A stretch of DNA of 64,000 bases from NCBI RefSeq assembly GCF_002915595.1, contig NZ_PQGG01000031.1, forward strand, positions 247,847-311,846, in the 5' to 3' direction. Each line of letters opens with the position of its first letter. Position 1 is the first letter of the stretch. This document shows, in pieces, positions 27,606 through 36,034 of this stretch. Origin of the DNA: Zhongshania marina. GTDB lineage: Bacteria > Pseudomonadota > Gammaproteobacteria > Pseudomonadales > Spongiibacteraceae. The translations under genes were made by a program, and so were the position numbers. Below the pieces are notes generated by a model. That model searched no databases. It saw only the letters and a list, made by a program, of their open reading frames with translations, and was not told the DNA's origin.

Positions 27606-28301
27606 ATGTTGGTCGTGAATGAAATTGATCTCTACTACGGTGCTAGTCAGGCCTTGAGAAAAGTCGATATTGTGGCAGAGAAGGGCAAGGTCACCTGCAT
27701 ATTAGGTCGCAATGGGGTGGGTAAATCGAGTTTGGCGCGGGCCATTGCCGGACGTCACCCGATACGCGGCGGCAATATTATGTGGGAAGACAAAAATATC
27801 AGCACAATGGGGCCGGCGGATCGCGCGCGGGCGGGAATTGCCTATGTGCCACAGGGCCGCGAAGTATTTTCCCAGCTCACTGTGCAAGAGAATTTGTATA
27901 CCGGTTACGCGCCGCTAAAACGCAGTCAGCGCAGTATTAGCCCAGAAATTTTCGATTTGTTTCCAGTGCTAAAAAGCATGTTGCGCCGACGTGGTGGCGA
28001 CTTGTCCGGCGGCCAGCAGCAGCAATTGGCAATCGCACGGGCCTTAATCACGCGGCCGCGCTTATTAGTGCTGGACGAGCCCACGGAGGGTATTCAGCCG
28101 TCGATTATTAAAGACATACAAAACGTCATCACTATTCTGCGCCAGCAGGGCGAAATGGCGATTGTGCTGGTTGAGCAGTATTTTGATTTTGCGCGGGCGC
28201 TTGCCGATAACTATGCGGTTATGGATCGCGGTGAAGTTATCTTATCGGGTCGCGGTGACGAAATGATCGAAGAAGACGTGCGTCGCCATATGACGGTGTA
28301 A
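27606..28301 (+). CDS. urtE: Urea ABC transporter, ATP-binding protein UrtE
   Basis: 231-residue LivF-type ATPase. Walker A GRNGVGKSS near residue 35, PQGREVFSQLTVQENL near 88, signature LSGGQQQQLAIARAL near 137, Walker B LLVLDEPTEGIQPS near 157 and switch VLVEQYFDFA near 190. The start MLVVNEIDLYYG gives the family N-terminus; the longer frame overlaps urtD and is discarded. Last gene of urtABCDE. Confidence 0.95.
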   Translation: MLVVNEIDLYYGASQALRKVDIVAEKGKVTCILGRNGVGKSSLARAIAGRHPIRGGNIMWEDKNISTMGPADRARAGIAYVPQGREVFSQLTVQENLYTGYAPLKRSQRSISPEIFDLFPVLKSMLRRRGGDLSGGQQQQLAIARALITRPRLLVLDEPTEGIQPSIIKDIQNVITILRQQGEMAIVLVEQYFDFARALADNYAVMDRGEVILSGRGDEMIEEDVRRHMTV

Positions 28302-28310
28302 GCTCAGGGT

Positions 28311-28352
28311 TTATACTAGTGCGAGTTTTGTCTTTCTTACGCACTAGTATAA
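28311..28352. other. Perfect 13-bp inverted repeat between urtE and the glycine-rich gene
   Basis: Arms TTATACTAGTGCG and CGCACTAGTATAA flank a 16-base loop. The right arm abuts AAGGA, the ribosome binding site of the next gene. There is no T-run, so a classical terminator is not supported; an operator or RNA stem-loop is possible. Confidence 0.8.
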
Positions 28353-28359
28353 GGAAAAA

Positions 28360-29265
28360 ATGTTCATGAAGTACCTTGCCATATTAGCGCTAGCGTTGAC
28401 CCCGCTAGCGGGGCTGGCAGCCAGTCTAAGCATACCCGCCGGTAAAACCTATGTTGTTGGTATCGACCAACAAGAGCTTGTGCTCGAAAACCTACGTATT
28501 GGCGATGGCGCCCGCATTACCTTCTCTTCTGCTGTAGCCGGTTGGCGCGTTCAGGCTAGGCATGCCTATATTGGCAAGGGCGTTGTCATCGAGGGTAGTG
28601 GCAGTGCAGGAGCGGCGGGTGAAGCGGGTGAAAATGCCTCTACATGTTCTGACGGTATGGCGGGTGAGCACGGTGGTGGCGGCAGCGATGGTGTAGAGAT
28701 TCGCCTGCAGCTCGGTATTGAATCACTGGGCGATATGCAGATTTTGGCTAATGGTGGTAACGGCGGAGATGGCGGTGCCGGTGGCGACGGCGCAGACGCC
28801 GGCGCAGCGTGTGAGGGAGACTTTACTGGTAACGGCGGTGACGGTGGCGAAGGCGGTGAAGGTGGCCGAGGCGGTGACGTTACTGTTTTGTATCAAGTGC
28901 TCGCCAAAGGTGTTTCTGGTGATGATCTGATTCAGCGCATTCTTATTAGTAATGAGGGTGGCGCTGGTGGCAACGGCGGTGACGCTGGTTCTGGCGGCGC
29001 AGGAACGAGTGGCCGTTTTGTACATAAGAGAAGTTTGACGGGTAATCGCGCTTGGGTAGCTGGCAGTGACGGTGGTTTAGCTGGCAGTCCTGGTTTGGCT
29101 GGTTCTGCAGGAAACCCTGGGCGTAAATTGCTTGATCAGTTAATTTTGTCCTCAGAGCAACCGGTTGAAGCCAAGTCTTCCGCAGCAATGATTTCAGAGC
29201 TACAGCGCCAAATTGAGCATCTTCGTGCGCGAGTGGAAAAATTAGATGAAAAGGACGCAGAGTAG
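28360..29265 (+). CDS. Secreted glycine-rich repeat protein with C-terminal coiled coil
   Basis: 301 residues, no family recognised. A signal peptide (about residues 1-20, ending GLAA) precedes a short beta-rich region (SIPAGKTYVVGIDQQELVLE). Two glycine-rich tracts of NGGDGGAGG-type repeats follow (about residues 80-180 and 200-260), interrupted by a non-repetitive segment VTVLYQVLAKGVSGDDLIQR. The end is a short coiled coil (MISELQRQIEHLRARVEKLD). The low-complexity acidic Gly repeats resemble those of cell-surface, calcium-binding or structural proteins. AAGGA before the ATG supports the start; a second ATG two codons on is also possible. Function unknown. Confidence 0.8.
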   Translation: MFMKYLAILALALTPLAGLAASLSIPAGKTYVVGIDQQELVLENLRIGDGARITFSSAVAGWRVQARHAYIGKGVVIEGSGSAGAAGEAGENASTCSDGMAGEHGGGGSDGVEIRLQLGIESLGDMQILANGGNGGDGGAGGDGADAGAACEGDFTGNGGDGGEGGEGGRGGDVTVLYQVLAKGVSGDDLIQRILISNEGGAGGNGGDAGSGGAGTSGRFVHKRSLTGNRAWVAGSDGGLAGSPGLAGSAGNPGRKLLDQLILSSEQPVEAKSSAAMISELQRQIEHLRARVEKLDEKDAE

Positions 29266-29637
29266 TTTTAGTGTCGCTGTGTAATTAGCATCTATTTGGT
29301 ACAAGAGCCCCAGTTTTCTGGGGTTTCTTGTTTTTGGCTATTGCCCATTTGAATTGGCCGACCCTCCCTCCTAAATATCTATTCTTTCTGGGCAGCGGTT
29401 TTTGCTAGAAAATTGACGACCATTAAACTATTGTGATTAGATTTAGTGGGTGTGTTTATGTCGCGTGCAAACAATAATTGGTCGTGAGCCTGCTTTACAG
29501 CGTTTTCAGGACTGAGTCTAATTCACGCATACACCCGCAATAATGATCAACAGCGATAATAGGTCGCGTGCTGATGTCTATCCGCGATCACTGGCACGGC
29601 CATGTTATGGGCGTGTTCTCTATGAGGCAGTAATTCG
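29266..29637. other. Intergenic region between the glycine-rich gene and the CoA-transferase gene
   Basis: Apart from the terminator at 29302-29335 no gene, repeat or clear promoter is visible in these 372 bases. A TTGACG hexamer near 29413 has no convincing -10 partner. Confidence 0.5.
29302..29335 (+). terminator. Probable terminator after the glycine-rich gene
   Basis: A CCCCAG / CTGGGG stem with a TTTT loop, extended by a bulged CAAG/CTTG helix and followed by a TTTTT run. Confidence 0.7.
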
Positions 29638-32040
29638 ATGAAGAGCAATAAAAGCAATCAACCCTTAAGGGGCCTACGTATTCTCGACCTTTGCGAGGGC
29701 AAGGGTGATAGTTGCGGTCGCTATTTAGCTGATTTAGGTGCTGAGGTGATGTTGATTGAGCCACGCCAGGGCAGCCCCGCTCGGCGTGCGGCCCCTGTGG
29801 TAGAGGGGCATAGCTTGTATTTTGCGACCCATGCAGCAAATAAAAAGAGCGTGGTGCTCGATGTTACGCAAGAAGATGATCGGACAGCATTTTATGCCTT
29901 AGCGCAGCAGGCAGATATTTTGATCCACTCACGCTCAGAGAGCGCGCTGCAGTGGCTCAATGAAATCACAGCGCTGGTGGAGTCGGACGAAAGTCATTTG
30001 ATTTGCCTTGCCATATCAGACTTCGGTGACAGTGGTCCCTATGCGGACTACGCCGGCAGTAATGCGGTGCATATGGCGATGGCAGGCATCACGGCGCGTT
30101 CTGGCCTTAAAGATCGGGAGCCGCTGCTCCCGCCGGGTCAATTATGCTATGAGGCTGCGGCAATACAGGCGGCGTGGGTGGTGCTAGTCGCCTATTGGCA
30201 AAGTGCCCATACCCATCGGAGCGGCAGTATTGATTTTTCGGTATTTGAGGCGAGTTGCCAGATATTAGACCCCGCATTGGGAGTGACCGGCAGTGCCGCC
30301 GGCGGCCAGAGTGCGACCAAATTGGCTCCGAGAGGCCGGCCGCCAGAGGGGAAAATGTATCCCTTTTTCCCCTGTGCAGACGGCTTTGTACGGATCTGTG
30401 TTTTAAACCCGCGCCAGTGGCAGGCTATGAGCGCTTGGCTTGGCGATGATCATCCCTATACCGACCCTGCATACGCAAATATGGCCAAGCGTTTCAAGTA
30501 TATGCGCGAGATTAATCTATTAATCGAAGCACTATTCGCAAAGGAAAAAAGTGCGGATCTTGTTGCAGAGGGGCAGCGTCGTGGCGTCCCCATTGCTGCA
30601 GTTGCGACACCTCAACAGGTATTAAAAGATGATCACTTCCTGGCAAGGGGGGCGTTTACAGACATCGATCTCGCCGCCGGACTGCAGGGCAAGGCACCCG
30701 CGGGCTATCTGAAAATTAATGGGCAGCGGGCGGGTATTCGCACCCCAGCGCCTGCATTAAACGAACATCAGCCGAGTTTTAGTACTGATCGATTAGCGCT
30801 ACGTAGCGCTAGTCCAGCCCAGTCAACTCGCCGCCCGCTTGAGGGCATTCGTGTACTCGATCTCGGCGTGATTGTAGCCGGCGCAGAATTGGGAAGACTG
30901 TTTGCAGATCAAGGCGCGGAGGTGATTAAGGTAGAAAACAAAGCCTTTCCAGATGGATTGCGCCAGTCACTGCAAAATCAGCCCATCACTGAATCCTTTG
31001 CTCAGGGATCGCGGGGTAAAAAATCTTTGGGACTTAATTTGCGCAGTGAAAAGGGCAAGCAGGTATTTAAAGAGCTGGTGGCAAAGTCTGATGTGGTTTT
31101 GTCTAACTTCAAACCAGGAACGATGGACTCGCTGGGTTTTGGCTACGGCGAACTCAAAGCCATCAACCCGCGCATTATCGTCTCTGAAAGCAGTGCCCTC
31201 GGTGGCAGTGGGCCAATGAGTAATAGCATGGGTTACGGCCCGCTGGTACGCGCGAGCAGTGGCCTTACCGGCTTGTGGCGCTACCCAGATGACGAGTCTG
31301 GCTTTGGCGATGCTCTAACTATATTCCCGGACCATTTAGCGGCTAGAGTGTCTGCGGTGGCGATTCTTGCGCTGCTAATAGAGCGTGAAAAAACCGGCGT
31401 AGGCGGCACCGTCAGCCTGTCTCAGGCAGAAACCATATTAATGACCCTGTCCACTGAATTGCTGAGTGAATCTCTGCAGGGGGGCTGGTTGGCACCCTGC
31501 GGGAATCGCGGTCGATTTGACACGCCCTCAAACCTGTTTAGCTGTGCAGGTGATGATGAGTGGTGCGTGATTGATATTGAGGGTGACGAACAGTGGCTGC
31601 GGCTTTGCAGCGCAATGGGGCGTCAAGACCTTGCAGAGGATCAGCATCTTAACGCTGCCAGCGGCAGGCTTGCGATGCGTGATTACGTGGAGCAAGAGCT
31701 GTCTAAGTGGACGCTAGGGCTCACGCCCCAGCAAATAGTGGAAACATTACAGGCTGCTGGTATAGCCGCTGCAGCGATGGCGCGAATTAATGAGCTGCCC
31801 GATAATCCGCATTTAAAAGCGCGGGATTTCTTCAGAATTAATATGCAGCCGGGTTTAGATGCGCCTTTACTAACCGAGAATGGCCCCGCTGGGAAAAGCT
31901 ACTTACCGGAGCCGGAGATCCGTCCTGCGCCATTTGTCGCCGAACACACCCGAGAGCTGATGCGGGATATTCTTCAGCTAGATGAGGCGACGATAGAGTC
32001 GCTAATTGAATCGGGCGACCTTGAGGTGATGGCCTCATAG
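29638..32040 (+). CDS. Double-domain CaiB/BaiF (class III) CoA-transferase family protein
   Basis: 800 residues, about twice the usual 400, made of two tandem class III CoA-transferase domains. The first starts at LRGLRILDLCEGKGDSCGRY (about residue 9), the second at RPLEGIRVLDLGVIVAGAEL (about 395). Class III enzymes exchange CoA between acids through an Asp-bound intermediate, and typical members are homodimers with interlocked rings; here the two protomers are fused. At the place expected for the catalytic Asp both halves appear to have Glu (IDFSVFEAS and VSLSQAE); this is my hand alignment. The substrate cannot be deduced. The gene stands alone between terminators and is unrelated to the nitrogen genes around it. 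Confidence 0.85.
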   Translation: MKSNKSNQPLRGLRILDLCEGKGDSCGRYLADLGAEVMLIEPRQGSPARRAAPVVEGHSLYFATHAANKKSVVLDVTQEDDRTAFYALAQQADILIHSRSESALQWLNEITALVESDESHLICLAISDFGDSGPYADYAGSNAVHMAMAGITARSGLKDREPLLPPGQLCYEAAAIQAAWVVLVAYWQSAHTHRSGSIDFSVFEASCQILDPALGVTGSAAGGQSATKLAPRGRPPEGKMYPFFPCADGFVRICVLNPRQWQAMSAWLGDDHPYTDPAYANMAKRFKYMREINLLIEALFAKEKSADLVAEGQRRGVPIAAVATPQQVLKDDHFLARGAFTDIDLAAGLQGKAPAGYLKINGQRAGIRTPAPALNEHQPSFSTDRLALRSASPAQSTRRPLEGIRVLDLGVIVAGAELGRLFADQGAEVIKVENKAFPDGLRQSLQNQPITESFAQGSRGKKSLGLNLRSEKGKQVFKELVAKSDVVLSNFKPGTMDSLGFGYGELKAINPRIIVSESSALGGSGPMSNSMGYGPLVRASSGLTGLWRYPDDESGFGDALTIFPDHLAARVSAVAILALLIEREKTGVGGTVSLSQAETILMTLSTELLSESLQGGWLAPCGNRGRFDTPSNLFSCAGDDEWCVIDIEGDEQWLRLCSAMGRQDLAEDQHLNAASGRLAMRDYVEQELSKWTLGLTPQQIVETLQAAGIAAAAMARINELPDNPHLKARDFFRINMQPGLDAPLLTENGPAGKSYLPEPEIRPAPFVAEHTRELMRDILQLDEATIESLIESGDLEVMAS

Positions 32041-32122
32041 TATGTGGCGGATAATCGCTGATCTTTTGTTAGCGGCTTGGTAGTGCAGGCCTGCGGAAAT
32101 TACTGAACAAATATTTTATTTT

Positions 32123-32156
32123 AAGGGATGCCAAGGAGCATCCCTTTTCATTTTTT
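32123..32156 (+). terminator. Rho-independent terminator after the CoA-transferase gene
   Basis: A 9-bp perfect stem AAGGGATGC / GCATCCCTT with a six-base loop is followed by TTCATTTTTT. Confidence 0.88.
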
Positions 32157-32196
32157 GGCGCCTTAAAGCACGCGTTCGCTGGAATATAGTGCGCTG

Positions 32197-32211
32197 GCAC
32201 CGAAATGGTGC
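32197..32211 (+). promoter_or_regulatory. NtrC-like enhancer site 1
   Basis: GCACCGAAATGGTGC is a perfect dyad with five base pairs per arm and matches the NtrC form GCAC-N7-GTGC exactly. It lies about 330 bases upstream of the expected start of the sigma-54 promoter at 32509. Confidence 0.6.
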
Positions 32212-32332
32212 GTTGCGTGCTGGGGTAATGCACGCTGTATTTTTTTGTGACGTTAATATTAATAAAACTCTATATTTTTTAATTATTTAGCGAATTTTTA
32301 GCAGAAGATATTTGATGGGCTTGATTCATTTG

Positions 32333-32347
32333 GCACCCTAGTTGTGC
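32333..32347 (+). promoter_or_regulatory. NtrC-like enhancer site 2
   Basis: GCACCCTAGTTGTGC again keeps GCAC-N7-GTGC. It lies about 195 bases upstream of the expected transcription start, a usual distance for an NtrC enhancer. Confidence 0.55.
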
Positions 32348-32508
32348 ATGTTATTGAAGCATTTAAATTAGAACACAATTAAAAACGCGCTATTTTTGCG
32401 CATATCTAATCTCCACGCGAAGGGCTTGTAACCTAGTCTTAACCATCACAATTGCTTTGTGCTGAGTTTTTGTCTCTAAGTTTTTGTTTTAAAAGAATAA
32501 AAATGAAG

Positions 32509-32526
32509 TTGGCACCGAAAATGCTA
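32509..32526 (+). promoter_or_regulatory. Candidate sigma-54 promoter of the porin-glnK-amtB block
   Basis: TTGGCACCGAAAATGCTA has a perfect -24 box, GG-N10-GC spacing and ATGCT at -12. The predicted start is near 32536, about 48 bases before the porin ATG. Confidence 0.68.
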
Positions 32527-32583
32527 AAGCTAGGGCAGGACAGTGCTTGATCACTTTCTTATACCTTAGTGGAGACTAAAGAC

Positions 32584-33246
32584 ATGAAAACAATGAAAAC
32601 TTTATTAGCTGCAAGCGTTGCAGCTGCTTCAATGACCATGATTGCTGCTCCAGCTTCAGCAGATGTATCTGCAAGCGTCGGAATTGCGAGCACTTATCTG
32701 TGGCGCGGCTACGATTTAGGTAGTGGTACTCCAGCAGTATCTGGTGACATTAACTACAGTGCCGGTGGTTTTACCGCTGGTATTTGGGGCTCGTCTGGTG
32801 ATACCTCTGCCGGCACCGAGTATGACTTATATGTTGGTTACGGTGTGTCTGCAGGCGACTTCAGCTTTGACATTACCGCTTACAACTACAACTACCCATC
32901 AGGTGCTGGTTACCTAGGTACTGAAGAAACCGATTTCTTTGAGCACACAGATGTTGTGTTGACTGTGGGTTATGGCCCAATCAGCGTTTCATATTATGAG
33001 CCAGTTGCTGGTCCTTCTGGTTACACCGAGTACAACTACTACACTGTAAGTGGTTCGCTTGGCGCGTTTTCTATGACGTGGGGTTCAGAGGATATTAATG
33101 GCGACAACACCTATCACGTTGACTTGGCATACGCTTATAACGACAACTTGTCGTTTATCGTCAGCCAGCAAGATGGCGATGAGGTATTAGGTGTCGATAC
33201 TGATCCTAAGTTTATCGTTTCTTATAGCTTGCCAATTTCAATGTAA
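32584..33246 (+). CDS. TorF-family putative outer membrane porin
   Basis: 220-residue exported protein. The signal peptide (MKTMKTLLAASVAAASMTMI, cut after PASA) precedes a small beta-barrel of alternating aromatic strands, starting DVSASVGIASTYLWRGYDLG, the family signature, and ending with FIVSYSLPISM, an outer-membrane C-terminal pattern. Members are commonly found next to glnK-amtB, as here, and are presumed to let small nitrogen compounds cross the outer membrane, though this is not proven. The ATG at 32584 follows GGAG; five residues upstream in frame are rejected. Confidence 0.85.
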   Translation: MKTMKTLLAASVAAASMTMIAAPASADVSASVGIASTYLWRGYDLGSGTPAVSGDINYSAGGFTAGIWGSSGDTSAGTEYDLYVGYGVSAGDFSFDITAYNYNYPSGAGYLGTEETDFFEHTDVVLTVGYGPISVSYYEPVAGPSGYTEYNYYTVSGSLGAFSMTWGSEDINGDNTYHVDLAYAYNDNLSFIVSQQDGDEVLGVDTDPKFIVSYSLPISM

Positions 33247-33254
33247 AACCCTCG

Positions 33255-33287
33255 GCCGGTGGCAGCGTTGCCATCGGCTATTTTTTT
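33255..33287 (+). terminator. Terminator between the porin and glnK
   Basis: A 10-bp stem (GCCGGTGGCA / TGCCATCGGC, one G-T pair), a four-base loop and TATTTTTTT. It could be partial, giving more porin than PII/AmtB, since no clear separate promoter is seen in the 47 bases before glnK. Confidence 0.85.
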
Positions 33288-33310
33288 AACTTAGTCCTCA
33301 TGTGCGCTAA

Positions 33311-33673
<363 letters not shown>

Positions 33674-33743
33674 TCATACTGCAGCGGTTTATTTTAACTA
33701 ATTAAATTAAAAGACTTATCTCTTTCCCTTTGGAGGGCATGTG

Positions 33744-34988
33744 ATGGAAGACATCATACAGGTCAAGTACGCCCTGGACACATTTTACTTCCTGGTTATG
33801 GGCGCGTTCGTAATGTGGATGGCAGCAGGTTTTGCCATGCTCGAAGCCGGTTTGGTTCGTGCAAAAAACACCACAGAAATTTTAACTAAAAACATCGCCT
33901 TGTTTGCGGTGGCTTGTACCATGTACTTATTGTGTGGCTACACAATCATGTACGGTGGTTCAGAAGGTGGCATTCTGCCAGATGCATGGTTCGGCAACTC
34001 AATTGCTGACGCATCAGTTGAAGAAGTGCTAGCGTCAAACGGCGACACCTACTACTCAGGTTCATCTGACTTCTTCTTCCAAGTGGTATTCGTAGCAACC
34101 GCTATGTCTATCGTATCGGGTGCGGTTGCAGAGCGTATGAAGCTATGGGCTTTCTTGGCCTTCGCTATTGTGATGACAGGCGTTATCTACCCGCTACAAG
34201 GTTCTTGGAGCTGGGGCGGTGGTTTCTTGTCAGAAGCCGGTTTCTCTGACTTTGCTGGCTCAGGTATTGTGCATATGTGTGGTGCTTCTGCGGCACTGGC
34301 AGGTGTATTGATGTTGGGCGCTCGTAAAGGCAAATACGGCGATAGCGGTCAAGTGAATGCGATTCCCGGTGCAAACCTCCCATTGGCAACATTGGGTACG
34401 TTCATTCTGTGGATGGGTTGGTTCGGCTTCAACGGCGGTTCAGAGCTGATGGTGTCTAACATCGAAGAAGCGAATGCAACTGCGCAAGTATTTGTTAACA
34501 CCAATGCTGCAGCAAGTGGTGGTTTGATTGCCGCGCTGATCGTTGCCCGCTTGTTGTTCGGCAAAGCTGACTTAACAATGGTACTTAACGGCGCCTTGGC
34601 TGGTTTGGTAGCGATCACTGCAGACCCACTGTCTCCAGATCCAGTTATTTCTACCCTGATCGGTGCTGTTGGTGGTGTGCTAGTTGTATTCGCCATCCTT
34701 GGCCTAGACAAGCTGAAAATTGACGATCCAGTCGGTGCGATCTCTGTCCACGGTGTAGTTGGTCTTTGGGGTGTAATGGCTGTGCCATTCAACAACAGCG
34801 ACGCAACTTTCGGTAATCAGATCTACGGTGCATTCGTGATCTTTGCTTGGACCTTCGTAGCAAGCCTTGTGGTTTGGGCGATCTTGAAAGCAGTCATGGG
34901 TATACGCGTATCTGACGAGGAAGAGTACGAAGGTGTCGACCTCTCAGAATGTGGTATGGAAGCTTATCCAGAATTCACCAACAAGTAA
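33744..34988 (+). CDS. amtB: Ammonium transporter AmtB
   Basis: 414-residue Amt/Rh-family channel with eleven membrane helices. FFFQVVFVATAMSIVSGAVAER near residue 110 includes the Amt signature with the Phe gate region, FAGSGIVHMCGASAALAG near residue 170 carries the first pore histidine and DPVGAISVHGVVGLWG near 332 the second. There is no cleaved signal peptide clearly separated from helix I, which is common outside enterobacteria. The ATG at 33744 follows GGAGGG; a GTG one codon earlier is possible. It is co-transcribed with glnK and ends in a strong terminator. Confidence 0.96.
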   Translation: MEDIIQVKYALDTFYFLVMGAFVMWMAAGFAMLEAGLVRAKNTTEILTKNIALFAVACTMYLLCGYTIMYGGSEGGILPDAWFGNSIADASVEEVLASNGDTYYSGSSDFFFQVVFVATAMSIVSGAVAERMKLWAFLAFAIVMTGVIYPLQGSWSWGGGFLSEAGFSDFAGSGIVHMCGASAALAGVLMLGARKGKYGDSGQVNAIPGANLPLATLGTFILWMGWFGFNGGSELMVSNIEEANATAQVFVNTNAAASGGLIAALIVARLLFGKADLTMVLNGALAGLVAITADPLSPDPVISTLIGAVGGVLVVFAILGLDKLKIDDPVGAISVHGVVGLWGVMAVPFNNSDATFGNQIYGAFVIFAWTFVASLVVWAILKAVMGIRVSDEEEYEGVDLSECGMEAYPEFTNK

Positions 34989-35009
34989 TCTCCCCCGTTT
35001 GGTGATTTT

Positions 35010-35038
35010 AGGGCGCTCATTGAGCGCCCTTTTTTTTT
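35010..35038 (+). terminator. Rho-independent terminator after amtB
   Basis: A perfect 9-bp stem AGGGCGCTC / GAGCGCCCT with a three-base loop runs into nine Ts. Confidence 0.93.
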
Positions 35039-35045
35039 GCAGGAT

Positions 35046-35177
35046 GCTTGACGGAAGTCGGCTTTAACTTCCGACGTCTGACCTTCGACGTCAAGCGCGC
35101 TTTTATATTAGCGTTTCCCGTCTCCCGTCCAGCGTAATGCCGAAAAGGCGTCTCCCGTCCAGCGTAAAACCGAAAAA
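35046..35177. repeat. Dispersed intergenic repeat, copy 2, with a 30-bp direct duplication
   Basis: Contains the 22-bp core inverted at 35068-35089, enclosed by GCTTGACG (35046) and CGTCAAGC (35088). Then come two near-identical 30-bp units starting at 35119 and 35149 (CGTCTCCCGTCCAGCG plus AA-rich tail). The CGTCTCC unit is the same that is expanded 11-fold at 16304. Confidence 0.75.
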
Positions 35178-35253
35178 TGCTGCGATCACCTTGCAAAGTC
35201 CTCATTGCCTGAGCTAACTTAACGGCAGGAAGCAATCCTTATCATAAAAGTAA

Positions 35254-35607
<354 letters not shown>

Positions 35608-35630
35608 CAGCGGAAAAAGGATGTAAATGA

Positions 35631-35654
35631 GGGCGGCTTTTGCCGCCCTTTTTA
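35631..35654 (+). terminator. Rho-independent terminator after the second PII gene
   Basis: GGGCGGC / GCCGCCC with a TTTT loop is followed by a TTTTTATTT tract. Confidence 0.9.
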
Positions 35655-35732
35655 TTTGCGCGAGTTTTTGTCATTAGCTCGAAAAGTGATGAAGATATTT
35701 GGGCCTAATAACTAAATAGCCTAATCCAGCAC

Positions 35733-35762
35733 TTGTCAGAAAGCCTTGTATACAAGTATAAA
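35733..35762 (+). promoter_or_regulatory. Candidate sigma-70 promoter of the SutA-like gene
   Basis: TTGTCA (one mismatch to TTGACA), 18-bp spacer, TATAAA. It lies about 45 bases before the ATG of the small gene. Confidence 0.5.
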
Positions 35763-35805
35763 TCGCCTCGTAAACGCGGGATTCTTTTTTCCGGGAGGAC
35801 GTTTT

Positions 35806-36009
35806 ATGGGATCGCGTAATCGTAGTGAAGAAACTCAAACTTCAAGCCCTCAGCGCTACGCATCAGCACAGACAGTGCATGATCGTATGCGCGAGCAACT
35901 CGCAAAAGATGTAGAGGCTTTTCTTGCCCATGGCGGTGAGATTAAGCATCTAGATCCACATATGCGCAGTAATCTAAGCGATATCGACACCGAATCAGAT
36001 AGCTACTGA
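35806..36009 (+). CDS. Small hydrophilic protein, SutA-like C-terminal motif
   Basis: 67 residues, charged, with a Ser/Thr/Gln-rich N-terminus and a helix QLAKDVEAFLAHGGEIKHLD. That helix resembles the C-terminal part of SutA, a Pseudomonas aeruginosa protein that binds RNA polymerase and promotes transcription in slow-growing cells (comparison from memory). A very good ribosome binding site (GGGAGGA, seven bases away) sets the ATG; the frame opens 20 codons earlier without support. The acidic N-terminal tail of SutA is missing here, so the link is tentative. Confidence 0.6.
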   Translation: MGSRNRSEETQTSSPQRYASAQTVHDRMREQLAKDVEAFLAHGGEIKHLDPHMRSNLSDIDTESDSY

Positions 36010-36034
36010 TCAGCGTTGCGATATTCCTGAGCAG

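Noticed and set aside
32194..32214. TGGCACCGAAATGGTGC as another sigma-54 promoter
   Set aside because: The GG-to-GC distance is 12 rather than 10; the perfect dyad fits an NtrC site better.
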